The notes under the pieces were generated by a model. The model worked only from the letters and a program-made list of their open reading frames with translations. It was not told where the DNA came from and ran no database searches. The translations under genes and the position numbers were made by a program. Shown piece after piece: positions 9,613 through 18,296 of a DNA stretch of 64,000 nt (its first letter is position 1; each line of letters starts with the position of its first letter). The stretch is from Bacteroidales bacterium (GTDB taxonomy: Bacteria > Bacteroidota > Bacteroidia > Bacteroidales > P3), in contig JAISTG010000013.1 in assembly GCA_031272705.1 (NCBI GenBank), positions 42,355-106,354 of the forward strand, written 5' to 3'.

Positions 9613-10938
9613 TTCTGTCAATGCCTTCCTTCCCAAAATGATAGTTAAAATAAAGGTCAGTGAATCTGCAATTGGAGTGCAAAGTTCTATTCCAAGAACT
9701 CCCCATAACGGGACAAGCGTATAAAGTAACGGAATGAGGAAAAGTCCTTGTCGAGACAAGGCTAAAATACTTGCAGGCACAGTTTTACCTGTTGTTTGCA
9801 GCATCATATTCATCACGATTATAAAGGCAGAGAACGGAAGTATCAAACACTGAAAACGTAACGCATGAGAACCAACGTCTATCACTATCTTGTCTTCGTG
9901 TCCGAAGATAGAAATTAATTGTGGGGAAAATATATATCCTGCTAACGCTGCAATAATAAGAAATATCGTTGTTGAGCGAACTGTAAACCAAAATCCCGAC
10001 CTAACCCTCTGAAACAATCCTGCTCCGTAATTAAACCCACAGACAGGTTGATACCCTTGTCCGATACCCAAAACGATAGCCGCAGCAATCATAACGATAC
10101 GTGTAACAACCGAAAGAGCAGCAATAACCGATTCTCCATAATTTCCGGCAGCGTGATTGAGCAAAATAGTTGATACACTCAGCAATCCCTGTCGCAAAAA
10201 TGAAGGAGTACCGCCATTTATGATGTTTTTATAAACCGAAAACTTGAATGTAAAGTTGCCGAATCTTATACGGACTATATCTTTACCATAACATACAATA
10301 AGGAAAAGCACTAATGAACTGATTATTTGACTTATCATTCCTGCTAAAGCGGCTCCCGTCATACCCATATCAAAAGTGAAAATGAACAAAGGAGTTAAAC
10401 CTACATTAACAACAACTCCTGAAACTATTCCTATCACCGCTAAATTTGCCGCTCCCTGAAATCGCAACAGATTATTCAACATAAAAGACGATACCATAAA
10501 AGGTGCAGCAATTATTATCCATCTTAAATAATCTACTGCGAAAGGAAGTATGCTGTCTGTCGCACCAAGCAACCTCACCAAAGGATTTAAGAACAGCAGA
10601 CAACTAATAGACAGCAACGTACTTATGAAAAAGGCTGAGAAAAAGCCCGTTGCAGCCATTTTTGCTGCTTTATCGTGTTCCAAAGCACCCAAAGAGCGTG
10701 ATATATAATTACCTGCACCCTGTCCAAAGAAGAATCCGATTGCCTGAATGACAGCCTGTAACGGGAAACTCACACCTACCGCCGCTATGGCATTCGTTCC
10801 CAAGTGTGAAACAAAATATGATGCCGTTAAATTGTAGAGAGCAGTTACGAGCATTATGACTATGCTTGCCGCAGCCATCTTTATAATCAGTTCTCCTACC
10901 GGTTTAGTGGTCATCATTGTATGTTTTGAGTTGTCCAT
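9550..10938 (-). CDS. MATE-family multidrug/Na+ (H+) antiporter
   Basis: A 462-aa protein with twelve predicted membrane helices in two pseudo-repeats of six. Typical MATE signatures are IIKMAAASIVIMLVTALYN, FFFGQGAGNYISRSLG in the first half and the internal copy IGQGYQPVCGFNYGAG in the second. The latter is characteristic of the MepA/DinF side of the family. The role is export of cationic or toxic compounds coupled to ion influx; the substrate is unknown. It lies 13 bp downstream of an EamA transporter gene on the same strand, so the two are probably cotranscribed. The 3' end overlaps the M50-like gene. Confidence 0.92.
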   Translation of the reverse strand: MDNSKHTMMTTKPVGELIIKMAAASIVIMLVTALYNLTASYFVSHLGTNAIAAVGVSFPLQAVIQAIGFFFGQGAGNYISRSLGALEHDKAAKMAATGFFSAFFISTLLSISCLLFLNPLVRLLGATDSILPFAVDYLRWIIIAAPFMVSSFMLNNLLRFQGAANLAVIGIVSGVVVNVGLTPLFIFTFDMGMTGAALAGMISQIISSLVLFLIVCYGKDIVRIRFGNFTFKFSVYKNIINGGTPSFLRQGLLSVSTILLNHAAGNYGESVIAALSVVTRIVMIAAAIVLGIGQGYQPVCGFNYGAGLFQRVRSGFWFTVRSTTIFLIIAALAGYIFSPQLISIFGHEDKIVIDVGSHALRFQCLILPFSAFIIVMNMMLQTTGKTVPASILALSRQGLFLIPLLYTLVPLWGVLGIELCTPIADSLTFILTIILGRKALTELKQGGNESHIGFVKKENRKD

Positions 10939-10951
10939 TCTGCGTTATATT

Positions 10952-11869
10952 TTATGGTTTTTTCATTTCATTTCTCTTTCTCTTCAAAACAAACTGGCTC
11001 AAAAAGACTCCAAAAATCACTATTACCGCTCCAATAATTTTAGTTACGGAAAGCGGTTCCTGTCCTAAAAGAATAGCGAAAACGATAGTTATTACCGGTA
11101 TCGTATTGGTAAATACCGATGCGTTGGCTACACTGATACGTTTCACCGAATAGGCATAACCGATAAAGGCAATGGAGGAACAGAACACGGAAAGCATAAT
11201 CAACGCAAATACAGTGCCGTAATTCCATTCCATTTCAAAGAAAGAACTTGACGTAAAACCATTAACCAGCAGCAAAGGGAGATAATAAACGGTGGCAATA
11301 AGATTCTGATAAACGGTTATGATTATTGGGCTGTATGTAAGTACTTTAGAGAGCATTATACTGTACCCTGCCGCCGACAGAACGGCAAGCGACAGAAGCA
11401 AAATGCCTTTCAAATTTACATCAAACATCATTCCGTTGAAAGACATCACGGCAATACCAACCACAGATATGATAACGCCGATGATGATAGTTGGTTTCAG
11501 TTTTTCCTTGCAAAATATCCGCAGTCCAAAAGGAATTATCACCGGAATAATGGCTATAAAAATGGCGGCGAAACTTGCATCAACGTATTGCAAACCATAG
11601 TTTTCGCCTATGAAATAAAGAAAAGGTTCAAAGAAAGCCAACAAAAGAAATTTGGGAATATCTTTTCGTGCAATTTTTTTAAGTTTTTTACTTAATTTGA
11701 ATATCGTAAAAAGCAGCAGAAACGACACTGCAAGCCGCACAGTTACTATAAAGATGACATTAAAACCGCTATTTATCAGTTGCTTTGACCAAACAAAACT
11801 TATACCCCAAAAGAACATCGCACCGATAACTGCAATGTACGCATAGAAACGTTGCAACCGCTTAATCAT
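10952..11869 (-). CDS. EamA/DMT-family transporter
   Basis: A 305-aa protein with ten predicted membrane helices and the duplicated EamA domain. The first copy begins at AYIAVIGAMFFWGISFVW and the second at LLSLAVLSAAGYSIM; the segment RISVANASVFTNTIPVITIV with LLGQEPLSVTKIIGAVIV is the usual end of the second EamA repeat. These are drug/metabolite exporters with substrates that cannot be read from sequence. The gene is first in a two-gene leftward unit with the MATE exporter and faces korA divergently across a gap containing phased array 2. Confidence 0.88.
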   Translation of the reverse strand: MIKRLQRFYAYIAVIGAMFFWGISFVWSKQLINSGFNVIFIVTVRLAVSFLLLFTIFKLSKKLKKIARKDIPKFLLLAFFEPFLYFIGENYGLQYVDASFAAIFIAIIPVIIPFGLRIFCKEKLKPTIIIGVIISVVGIAVMSFNGMMFDVNLKGILLLSLAVLSAAGYSIMLSKVLTYSPIIITVYQNLIATVYYLPLLLVNGFTSSSFFEMEWNYGTVFALIMLSVFCSSIAFIGYAYSVKRISVANASVFTNTIPVITIVFAILLGQEPLSVTKIIGAVIVIFGVFLSQFVLKRKRNEMKKP

Positions 11870-11996
11870 TATGACTTTATATATTTTTGATTTAACAAAT
11901 TATAATTTTTTAAGGAAGCAAAAGTAACAAATTATTTTGTTTCCGTCTTAATAAAAAGAGATTATATTTTTATAGAATTTGCTTATAGCGGTTTGG

Positions 11997-12047
11997 AATC
12001 AAATTACAGAAAATTAGAATCAAATTCTAGCGTTCTATAATCAAATT
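11997..12047. repeat. Phased array 2: three AATCAAATT cores in 21-bp register
   Basis: Cores start at 11997, 12018 and 12039, exactly 21 bp apart, with spacers ACAGAAAATTAG and CTAGCGTTCTAT; the second spacer also occurs in array 1. The array lies between the divergent EamA and korA genes. The rest of this 318-bp gap holds the korA promoter. Confidence 0.82.
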
Positions 12048-12137
12048 ATAGATTTTCAAAATGCTATTCAGTAAGCATAGAAGAAAGGAATGTGAATTTT
12101 TTTTTGTAAATTAAGATGTTATTCACAAGAAACTTTG

Positions 12138-12145
12138 TACTTTTG
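12138..12145 (+). promoter_or_regulatory. Minus-7 box for korAB
   Basis: TACTTTTG followed by CAGCC matches the Bacteroidota minus-7 consensus and predicts a start site near 12152, about 36 nt before the korA ATG. No convincing minus-33 box is seen. Confidence 0.55.
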
Positions 12146-12187
12146 CAGCCGTTTAGAAACATATTTTGGTAAAATAATAATAGCAAA

Positions 12188-14032
12188 ATGAACAAAAAAG
12201 AAATTATAAAGAGGGATAACGTGGTTGTAAAATTCGTTGGCGACAGCGGAGATGGAATGCAACTGACCGGAACACTCTTTTCAGATACTTCCGCCTTGGA
12301 CGGAAACGACATTGCGACCTTCCCCGATTATCCGGCTGAGATTCGCGCCCCGCATAACACCGTTGCAGGAGTGTCAGGCTTTCAAGTGCATATCGGAAAG
12401 CGTATTTACTCATCGGGCGATGAGGCAGATGTGCTGGTGGCAATGAATCCTGCGTCTCTGATTTCAAATCTTAAATGGGTAAAACGCGGAGGTATAATAA
12501 TAATTGACGCTGATACCTTTACGGAAGAGGCAATAGCAAAGGCAGGATACACTTCCAGTCCGCTGAATGATGAATCTTTAGCACAGAATTATCATTTCAT
12601 AAAAGCCCCCGTTACTTCTATGACAACGGAAGCCGTGAAGGATATTTTCACTGACCGTAAGTCTGCCGAGAAATGCCGTAATATGTTTGCTCTTGGTATG
12701 ATCTTTTTCATCTTTGGCAAGTCTTTAGAACATACGGACGCCTATTTGGAAAAGAAATTCAAGAAAAATCCTGCTGTTGTTGAGGCTAACAAGGCTGTTA
12801 TAAGAGCCGGATTTAATTTCTGTGAGAATACGGATGTGCTGGAGGCTCAAATACAGGTAGAAACGGCGGAAATAACAAAAGGAAAGTACAGAAATATAAC
12901 AGGAAACATTGCTACGGCATGGGGATTGCTGGCTGCGGCTGAAAAAGCGGGGCTTAAACTCTTTCTGGGTTCTTATCCTATCACGCCGGCAACGGACATC
13001 CTTGTGGAATTAGCAAAACATAAATCACTGGGAGCAAGAGTCTTTCAGGCAGAAGACGAGATTGCCGGTATCTGTTCAGCAATCGGTGCATCCTTTGCCG
13101 GTTCTCTTGCCTGCACTTCAACATCCGGACCGGGCTTATCCTTGAAGAGTGAAGCGATAGGCTTGGCTGTTATGACCGAATTACCATTGGTTATAGTGGA
13201 TGTTCAGCGTGGCGGTCCATCAACAGGTTTGCCGACAAAAACAGAGCAGAGTGATTTATCGCAGGCTTTGTTCGGACGTAACGGAGAAGCACCTTGTATT
13301 GTCCTTGCGGCGTCTTCATCGGCTAATTGTTTTGATTGGGCATTTGAGGCGGCACGTCTGGCACTTGAACATATGACTCCGTGTATCCTTCTTACCGATG
13401 GTTATCTTGGAAATGGTTCTCAGTTGTTTAGAATACCGAAAATGGCTGACCTTCCTACGATTCATCCGCCTTTTGCAAAGGAAAATGACCCTGAATATAT
13501 GCCTTATAAACGTGATATGGAAACATTGGTTCGTCAATGGGCTATTCCCGGAATGGAAGGGTTGAGACACAGAATCGGAGGCTTGGAAAAATCTGACGGA
13601 AAAGGGGCAGTATCAACCGATAACGCCAATCACCAACTAATGACAGACTATCGTAAGAAAAAGGTTGAACGTATTGCTAATCGCATTCCCGACCAGAAGG
13701 TTATGGGTGCGGACAATGCCGAACTGCTTGTTGTAGGTTGGGGCGGCACACAGGGAGCGCTTAAGTTGGCTGTGCAGGAGATGCAGGAGGAAGGAAAAAG
13801 CGTTGCATTTACTCACTTCAATTACATTATGCCTTTGCCGAAAAATACCGGTGAAATGTTGAAACGATATAAGAAAATAGTGGTTTGCGAACTCAATATG
13901 GGACAGTTCGTCAATTATTTAAGAATGAATTTTGAGGGAATAAACTTCCATCAATATAATAAGGTACAGGGCTTACCTTTTGTGGTGAGTGAATTAAAGG
14001 AAAGATTTAATCAAATTTTGGAGGAAAAGTAA
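12188..14032 (+). CDS. korA: 2-oxoacid:ferredoxin oxidoreductase, fused gamma-alpha subunit (KorA)
   Basis: With KorB this 614-aa subunit forms the 2-oxoglutarate (2-oxoacid) ferredoxin oxidoreductase, which interconverts 2-oxoglutarate and succinyl-CoA using ferredoxin. Residues 1 to about 190 are the gamma domain (VVKFVGDSGDGMQLTG). From about 205 comes the alpha/pyrimidine-binding domain with SYPITPATDILVELAKH, the conserved EDEIAGICSAIGAS and the STSGPGLSLKSEAIGLA loop, then DVQRGGPSTGLPTKTEQSD. The C-terminal domain II follows (AELLVVGWGGTQGALKLAV). It is adjacent to korB (2 bp gap) with a terminator after the pair. 2-oxoglutarate is the best guess for substrate; related KorAB enzymes use other 2-oxoacids. 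Confidence 0.92.
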   Translation: MNKKEIIKRDNVVVKFVGDSGDGMQLTGTLFSDTSALDGNDIATFPDYPAEIRAPHNTVAGVSGFQVHIGKRIYSSGDEADVLVAMNPASLISNLKWVKRGGIIIIDADTFTEEAIAKAGYTSSPLNDESLAQNYHFIKAPVTSMTTEAVKDIFTDRKSAEKCRNMFALGMIFFIFGKSLEHTDAYLEKKFKKNPAVVEANKAVIRAGFNFCENTDVLEAQIQVETAEITKGKYRNITGNIATAWGLLAAAEKAGLKLFLGSYPITPATDILVELAKHKSLGARVFQAEDEIAGICSAIGASFAGSLACTSTSGPGLSLKSEAIGLAVMTELPLVIVDVQRGGPSTGLPTKTEQSDLSQALFGRNGEAPCIVLAASSSANCFDWAFEAARLALEHMTPCILLTDGYLGNGSQLFRIPKMADLPTIHPPFAKENDPEYMPYKRDMETLVRQWAIPGMEGLRHRIGGLEKSDGKGAVSTDNANHQLMTDYRKKKVERIANRIPDQKVMGADNAELLVVGWGGTQGALKLAVQEMQEEGKSVAFTHFNYIMPLPKNTGEMLKRYKKIVVCELNMGQFVNYLRMNFEGINFHQYNKVQGLPFVVSELKERFNQILEEK

Positions 14033-14034
14033 AT

Positions 14035-15060
14035 ATGGCAATAGAACATTCATCGGTAGAACTGACCCGAGCAGACTTTGCATCGGATCAAATGGTTAAG
14101 TGGTGTCCGGGCTGTGGTGATCACTCGATTCTTGCATCTGTTTTGGGGGTATTCCCTAAGATTGGCTACAAAAAGGAAAACTTTTGTATGGTATCGGGGA
14201 TTGGTTGCTCCTCACGGTTTCCCTATTACGTGAATACCTATGGCTTTCACTCAATACACGGACGTGCGGCAGCAATAGCAACAGGTATAAAAATATCCAA
14301 CCCAAACCTTTCCGTATGGATAAATAGTGGCGACGGCGATGCAACAGCCATTGGCGGCAATCATTTTATCCATTTGATAAGACGCAATATGGATGTTAAT
14401 TATATCCTGTTTAACAATGAGATATACGGCTTAACAAAGGGTCAATATTCGCCTACGACAAAGCAGGGTCAAATAACAAAAACATCGCCTTTCGGTGTGA
14501 TAGATTATCCTTTCAATCCGGGGGAATTGGTTATTGGAGCCAGAGGAACGTTTTTTGCGAGAGCGGTTGATAATCAGCCTAAAACGCTCACGGAAGTCTG
14601 CGAGAAGATGGCGGAACACGATGGTACTTCGGTCGTTGAAGTTTTGCAGAATTGCGTTATTTTTAATAATGGCACTCATTCGGCTATCACCGACAAGGAG
14701 GTGCGGGACGACCGTCAGTTGTGGCTGAAACACGGCGAGCCGATGCTCTTTGGAAAGAACCGAGAAAAGGGTATAATCCTCAAAGGCACGTCTTTAGAGG
14801 TGGTAACACTTGGTTCCGAGAGCGGCATAACCGAGAAGGATATTCTCATTCACGATGAAACCACCGAGAACACGGGCATCCATATGATGCTTGCCCAGAT
14901 GCGTCCGCCTCATTTCCCGATGGCGTTTGGTGTAATCCGTGCTTATAAACAGCCTACGTACAAGCAGTTATTTGAAAAGCAGATGCAAGATGCACAAAAA
15001 GACGCAAAAATTTGCTGTGTTGAGGATCTGTTAAACAGTGGTGAGACTTGGGAGGTATAA
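14035..15060 (+). CDS. korB: 2-oxoacid:ferredoxin oxidoreductase, beta subunit (KorB)
   Basis: A 341-aa TPP-binding partner of KorA. It shows MVKWCPGCGDHSILAS near residue 22, the GIGCSSRFPYY loop, HGRAAAIATGIK and the TPP/Mg motif INSGDGDATAIGGNHF followed by NNEIYGLTKGQYSPTT. The length and composition are normal for KorB, which lacks the ferredoxin domain of larger pyruvate enzymes. The start ATG is 2 bp after the korA stop, and a rho-independent terminator follows 45 bp beyond the korB stop, so korAB is a complete two-gene operon. Confidence 0.92.
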   Translation: MAIEHSSVELTRADFASDQMVKWCPGCGDHSILASVLGVFPKIGYKKENFCMVSGIGCSSRFPYYVNTYGFHSIHGRAAAIATGIKISNPNLSVWINSGDGDATAIGGNHFIHLIRRNMDVNYILFNNEIYGLTKGQYSPTTKQGQITKTSPFGVIDYPFNPGELVIGARGTFFARAVDNQPKTLTEVCEKMAEHDGTSVVEVLQNCVIFNNGTHSAITDKEVRDDRQLWLKHGEPMLFGKNREKGIILKGTSLEVVTLGSESGITEKDILIHDETTENTGIHMMLAQMRPPHFPMAFGVIRAYKQPTYKQLFEKQMQDAQKDAKICCVEDLLNSGETWEV

Positions 15061-15104
15061 CTTCATTTTTAATGTTTTTAAAGAATGATTTTTTTTTTAT
15101 TTTG

Positions 15105-15135
15105 GAGGCGTTTTTATGACGCCTCTTTTTTTTTA
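15105..15135 (+). terminator. Terminator of the korAB operon
   Basis: A GAGGCGT / ACGCCTC stem with a 7-nt loop is followed by a run of eight or more T residues, 45 bp beyond the korB stop. Confidence 0.88.
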
Positions 15136-15189
15136 TTGTATCTATAAGTCAAGGATTTATAGTCTTGATTCGTGGAAACAATTTCCCCA

Positions 15190-15309
15190 AATCAAATTAA
15201 ATTTCCACATAACCAAATTATAATTTTCCCCAAACCAAACAATAATTTCGCCTAAACCAAATTATAATTTTCCCGAATCAAATAAGAATTATCCCGATTC
15301 GGGATAATA
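15190..15309. repeat. Phased AATCAAATT-type array 3 ending in a palindrome
   Basis: Degenerate cores (ATCAAATT at 15191, ACCAAATT at 15212, then ACCAAA at about 15234 and 15256, and ATCAAATA at 15277) recur every 21-22 bp with spacers rich in TTTCCC. The array ends in a perfect inverted repeat, ATTATCCCGA / TTCGGGATAAT, at about 15288-15309. It fills the first half of the gap between the korAB terminator and the HU-like gene. Confidence 0.7.
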
Positions 15310-15339
15310 ATTTTTGTGGTCGGGATTTCGTTAAGAGAC

Positions 15340-15438
15340 TTTCGCCGAAACCTCGTTGGACTTTCGCCGAAAATGGAGGGGACTTTCGGCGAAACCCTCC
15401 TTAACTTTCGGCGAAAGTCAAATTAAGTTTCGGCGAAA
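15340..15438. repeat. Five TTTCGSCGAAA palindromes at exact 22-bp intervals
   Basis: The 11-bp palindrome TTTCG(C/G)CGAAA starts at 15340, 15362, 15384, 15406 and 15428, every step exactly 22 bp, while the intervening 11 bp differ. The last copy ends one base before the TTGG minus-33 element of the downstream HU-like promoter. The perfect dyads and the promoter-abutting position suggest an operator cluster for a dimeric regulator; that is inference. Confidence 0.85.
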
Positions 15439-15439
15439 G

Positions 15440-15470
15440 TTGGTTATTCAAAAAAAGAGTTGTAATTTTG
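15440..15470 (+). promoter_or_regulatory. Promoter of the HU-like gene
   Basis: TTGG at 15440-15443 and TAATTTTG at 15463-15470 are separated by about 20 bp, a good Bacteroidota promoter. The fifth TTTCGGCGAAA palindrome directly abuts the minus-33 box. Confidence 0.75.
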
Positions 15471-15471
15471 C

Positions 15472-15501
15472 AACCTCGTTCCGTAAGAATGGAATGAGGT
15501 T
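15472..15501 (+). promoter_or_regulatory. Stem-loop in the 5' leader of the HU-like mRNA
   Basis: AACCTCGTTCC (15472-15482) pairs with GGAATGAGGTT (15491-15501) with a single G-T wobble, leaving an 8-nt loop. It would lie at the very 5' end of the transcript predicted from the promoter, so it could protect the RNA or affect translation. No T-run follows, so it is not a terminator. Confidence 0.6.
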
Positions 15502-15536
15502 ACAGAGATATAAATAAAAATTATAAATTATTGAAT

Positions 15537-15950
15537 ATGAGTTATATGTACGTAGTCGTGGAACGCGACATCACAGTCGGGGAAGACCCGGGAACAAAGT
15601 ACGTTGCCAGAATTTTACATTCGGGAACGATATACGCAAACGAAATGGTTAAGAGCATAAGTCGGCATTGTCAGGTGTCGCAACCCGTTGTGCTTGCCGT
15701 AATTAAGGCGTTGGAACTCGAAATCGCCGAATACATCAACGACGGATTCACGGTGGAGTTGCCCGCTTTGGGAAAATTTATGCCTATAATCAACTCCGAA
15801 TCAAAGGATACCCCCGAAGAGGTTGATCATAGGGCAATTAAACGTTTGAAAATCAAGTTCTATCCTTCCGTTGATTTGAATCAGGCTCTCAAAAACGCAA
15901 GCCCCGAACGTGCAAATCTCAACATAACAGGCTGGAACCCTGAGACGTAA
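15537..15950 (+). CDS. HU-like DNA-binding protein (Bacteroidota TIGR01201-type histone-like)
   Basis: A 137-aa HU/IHF-fold protein. The ATG at 15537 is preferred over an upstream TTG because it gives the family-type start MSYMYVVVERD. Typical elements are the helical N-terminal half (SQPVVLAVIKALELEIAEY), the strand GFTVELPALGKFMP, the arm-region SESKDTPEEVDHRAI and the closing IKFYPSVDLNQALKNA. Members bind and bend DNA non-specifically or semi-specifically. It is monocistronic: its own promoter, a leader hairpin and a five-fold palindrome array lie upstream, and lpxA converges 2 bp beyond the stop. The array makes self-regulation an attractive but untested idea. Confidence 0.82.
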   Translation: MSYMYVVVERDITVGEDPGTKYVARILHSGTIYANEMVKSISRHCQVSQPVVLAVIKALELEIAEYINDGFTVELPALGKFMPIINSESKDTPEEVDHRAIKRLKIKFYPSVDLNQALKNASPERANLNITGWNPET

Positions 15951-15952
15951 AT

Positions 15953-16744
15953 TTATTGGTTGAGGTCGTTATCTTTATTGTTGAAACCACGCATCAGACC
16001 TCGCTCAGAACGTGAAATGAAATCCAAAATGACTTGTAATCTTTCGGTTTTCGGCAATTTTTTTATCTCTTTTATCGCCTCCGAATAGGGCAATCCGCTT
16101 TGGAATAAGACCCTATAAATATTGTGAATTTCGGTAATGTGTTCCTGAATGAAGCCTCTACGCTCCAGACCTATCGCATTAACACCATAATACGACAATG
16201 GAAACTTCGCAGCCTTCACATAAGGAGGCACATCCTTGTCTACAAGCGCACCACCCATGAGAATAGCGTGCTGACCTATCTTTACGAACTGATGTATCGC
16301 CGAAAAACCACCTGCAACCGCCCAGTCGTCAATTTCTACGTGCCCTCCAAGGGTAGTATTGTTAGCAAGAACACAATGATTCCCTATTCGGCAGTCGTGA
16401 GCAATGTGAGAATATGCCATAATTAAGTTATCGTTTCCCACGATTGTTGCTCCGCTTGCAGCCGTTCCGCGATTGATGGTAACAGACTCACGTATGCGGT
16501 TGTTATTACCTATTCTGCACGTTGTATATTCCCCTGCGAATTTAAGGTCTTGGGGTACGGCGGCAATAGATGCCCCCGGGAAAATTTCGCAATCGTCTCC
16601 TATTCTCGCACCTTGAAAGATGGTAACATGCGAATGAATCTTGCAATTTTTTCCTATCTCAACATCATCGTATATAACGGCAAAGGGTTCTATTTGTGTG
16701 CCTGTTCCAATCTTTGCAGACGGGTGTATGTATGAATTATTCAT
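15953..16744 (-). CDS. lpxA: UDP-N-acetylglucosamine O-acyltransferase
   Basis: LpxA (263 aa) performs the first acylation of lipid A synthesis, adding an acyl chain to UDP-GlcNAc in the cytoplasm. The N-terminal two thirds are hexapeptide repeats forming a left-handed beta-helix (IHPSAKIGTGTQIEPFAVI and onward). The catalytic His lies in MAYSHIAHDCRIGNH, and the C-terminal helical part (GLERRGFIQEHITEIHNIY) is typical. The gene follows lpxC-fabZ by 7 bp on the same strand, the usual Bacteroidota order, so both steps and the acyl supply are coexpressed. Confidence 0.95.
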   Translation of the reverse strand: MNNSYIHPSAKIGTGTQIEPFAVIYDDVEIGKNCKIHSHVTIFQGARIGDDCEIFPGASIAAVPQDLKFAGEYTTCRIGNNNRIRESVTINRGTAASGATIVGNDNLIMAYSHIAHDCRIGNHCVLANNTTLGGHVEIDDWAVAGGFSAIHQFVKIGQHAILMGGALVDKDVPPYVKAAKFPLSYYGVNAIGLERRGFIQEHITEIHNIYRVLFQSGLPYSEAIKEIKKLPKTERLQVILDFISRSERGLMRGFNNKDNDLNQ

Positions 16745-16751
16745 TATTTTC

Positions 16752-18140
16752 TTATTTTGTTTTTGCGATTTGAGCCATTAGAGATGCCTCAACAGCAACT
16801 TTATTTCCCACATAAGCCATACCTTTCATCTTTACGATACCTCTCCTAATTGGTTCGGTGAGCGTAAGTCTTAATAATAAGGTATCGCCCGGTACAACCT
16901 TGTTCCTGAATTTCACTTCTTCAAACTTCATAAAGTAAGTACTGTAATTTTCAGGGTCTTTTATGTCTTTCAGAGCGAGCATTCCACCTGTCTGACCTAA
17001 GGCTTCAACTATCAGGACTCCCGGCATAACAGGTTCTTTTGGGAAATGTCCGTTGAAGAAATCCTCATTCCCCGTTACGTTTTTCAAACCAACAACATAA
17101 TCATCGCCCACTTCAATAATTTTATCTATCAAAAGGAACGGATGTCTGTGCGGAAGCAAACGCTTAATGGCGTTTATATCATATGCAGGCTCTTTATTAG
17201 GGTCATACAACGGTGCTTTCTTTATTTCTTCCATCATAGTATGTTTTATATTTTTTGTAAATGCGACATTGGAACTGTGTCCCGGTCGCTTAATAATAAA
17301 TTCTCCTTTAAGGCGACAGCCTATCAGCGAAATATCTCCAATAAAGTCTAACAGTTTATGGCGTGCCGGCTCGTTGTCAAAGTATTTCTGTACATTATTA
17401 AGAACACCCATTTCAACCTCTACCTCATCGGCATCCTTATTAAATACTTCTGCCAAATGCTCTTTTTGTTCCTGTGTTATGTTTTGCTCAACAAAGATAA
17501 GTGCATTGGTCAAATCGCCGCCTTTTATCAAGTTATTTTTTAACAAAGTCTCAATTTCGTGCAGGAATACGAAGGTACGACAAGGTGCTATCTCGTTTTT
17601 GAAGTCATCAAGGCTGTTTAACTTTGCTTCCTGCCAACCAATAACCTCCGAACGAAAGTCTATAGTAGCACTGATTTTGAATCCATCGTAAGGCAACACC
17701 AAAAGGTCTATGTTACGCTTGTCATCAACGTAACGCACAGGGTTTTTAACGGTATATACCTTTGCTTCGGCTTCCTGTTCCTGCGTTCCGCTCTGTTCAA
17801 TGAGCCTTACCCATATATCGGAACTGCCATTAAGAATGGGTACTTCAGCCCCGTCAAGTTCTATTTCCGCATTGTCTATTCCCATTGCGTACAAAGACGA
17901 CAACAGATGCTCAATGGTGGATACTTTGGCTCCGTTCTGTTCTATTGTTGTGCCGCGTGAAGTTTCCACAACGTTCTCCGCCAAAGCAGAAATTAAGGGC
18001 TGATTTTCCAAATCAATCCTTCTGAATTTTATTCCAAAGTTAGCAGCAGCAGGTTTTAGGCAAAGATTTACTTCCTTGCCTGAATGCAGCCCTTTCCCTG
18101 CTATTCTTATGTTTGTACGTATTGTTTTCTGTTTATCCAT
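16752..18140 (-). CDS. lpxC-fabZ: Bifunctional LpxC deacetylase / FabZ hydroxyacyl-ACP dehydratase
   Basis: This 462-aa fusion is characteristic of Bacteroidota. Residues 1 to about 305 are LpxC, the zinc deacetylase that commits UDP-acyl-GlcNAc to lipid A: zinc ligands are visible in TIEHLLSSLYAMG and ARHKLLDFIGDISLIG (His and Asp). Residues about 320-462 are FabZ, the hot-dog 3-hydroxyacyl-ACP dehydratase, with LLPHRHPFLLIDKI and the active-site GHFPKEPVMPGVLIVEALGQ. Joining the two may balance lipid A against fatty acid synthesis. A good promoter (TATTTTTG, 18157-18164 on the minus strand) sits just upstream; lpxA follows 7 bp downstream. Confidence 0.96.
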   Translation of the reverse strand: MDKQKTIRTNIRIAGKGLHSGKEVNLCLKPAAANFGIKFRRIDLENQPLISALAENVVETSRGTTIEQNGAKVSTIEHLLSSLYAMGIDNAEIELDGAEVPILNGSSDIWVRLIEQSGTQEQEAEAKVYTVKNPVRYVDDKRNIDLLVLPYDGFKISATIDFRSEVIGWQEAKLNSLDDFKNEIAPCRTFVFLHEIETLLKNNLIKGGDLTNALIFVEQNITQEQKEHLAEVFNKDADEVEVEMGVLNNVQKYFDNEPARHKLLDFIGDISLIGCRLKGEFIIKRPGHSSNVAFTKNIKHTMMEEIKKAPLYDPNKEPAYDINAIKRLLPHRHPFLLIDKIIEVGDDYVVGLKNVTGNEDFFNGHFPKEPVMPGVLIVEALGQTGGMLALKDIKDPENYSTYFMKFEEVKFRNKVVPGDTLLLRLTLTEPIRRGIVKMKGMAYVGNKVAVEASLMAQIAKTK

Positions 18141-18156
18141 AGTGGTTTTAGAAGTG

Positions 18157-18164
18157 CAAAAATA
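18157..18164 (-). promoter_or_regulatory. Minus-7 box for lpxC-fabZ/lpxA
   Basis: On the minus strand TATTTTTG followed by CACTTC matches the minus-7 consensus 17 bp before the lpxC-fabZ ATG. It shows this pair is transcribed separately from radA, which ends 156 bp upstream. Confidence 0.6.
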
Positions 18165-18296
18165 TAAAATTATTCACATAAAACGTTCATTTGTGAAAAA
18201 TTTTTTTCATTTAGTCTTATCATAACCTCATTTTATTTTGACAAAAAGCCGTTGAGAAATCATAGAATTTGATTTCAGAAATGTGAAGAGAAATTC

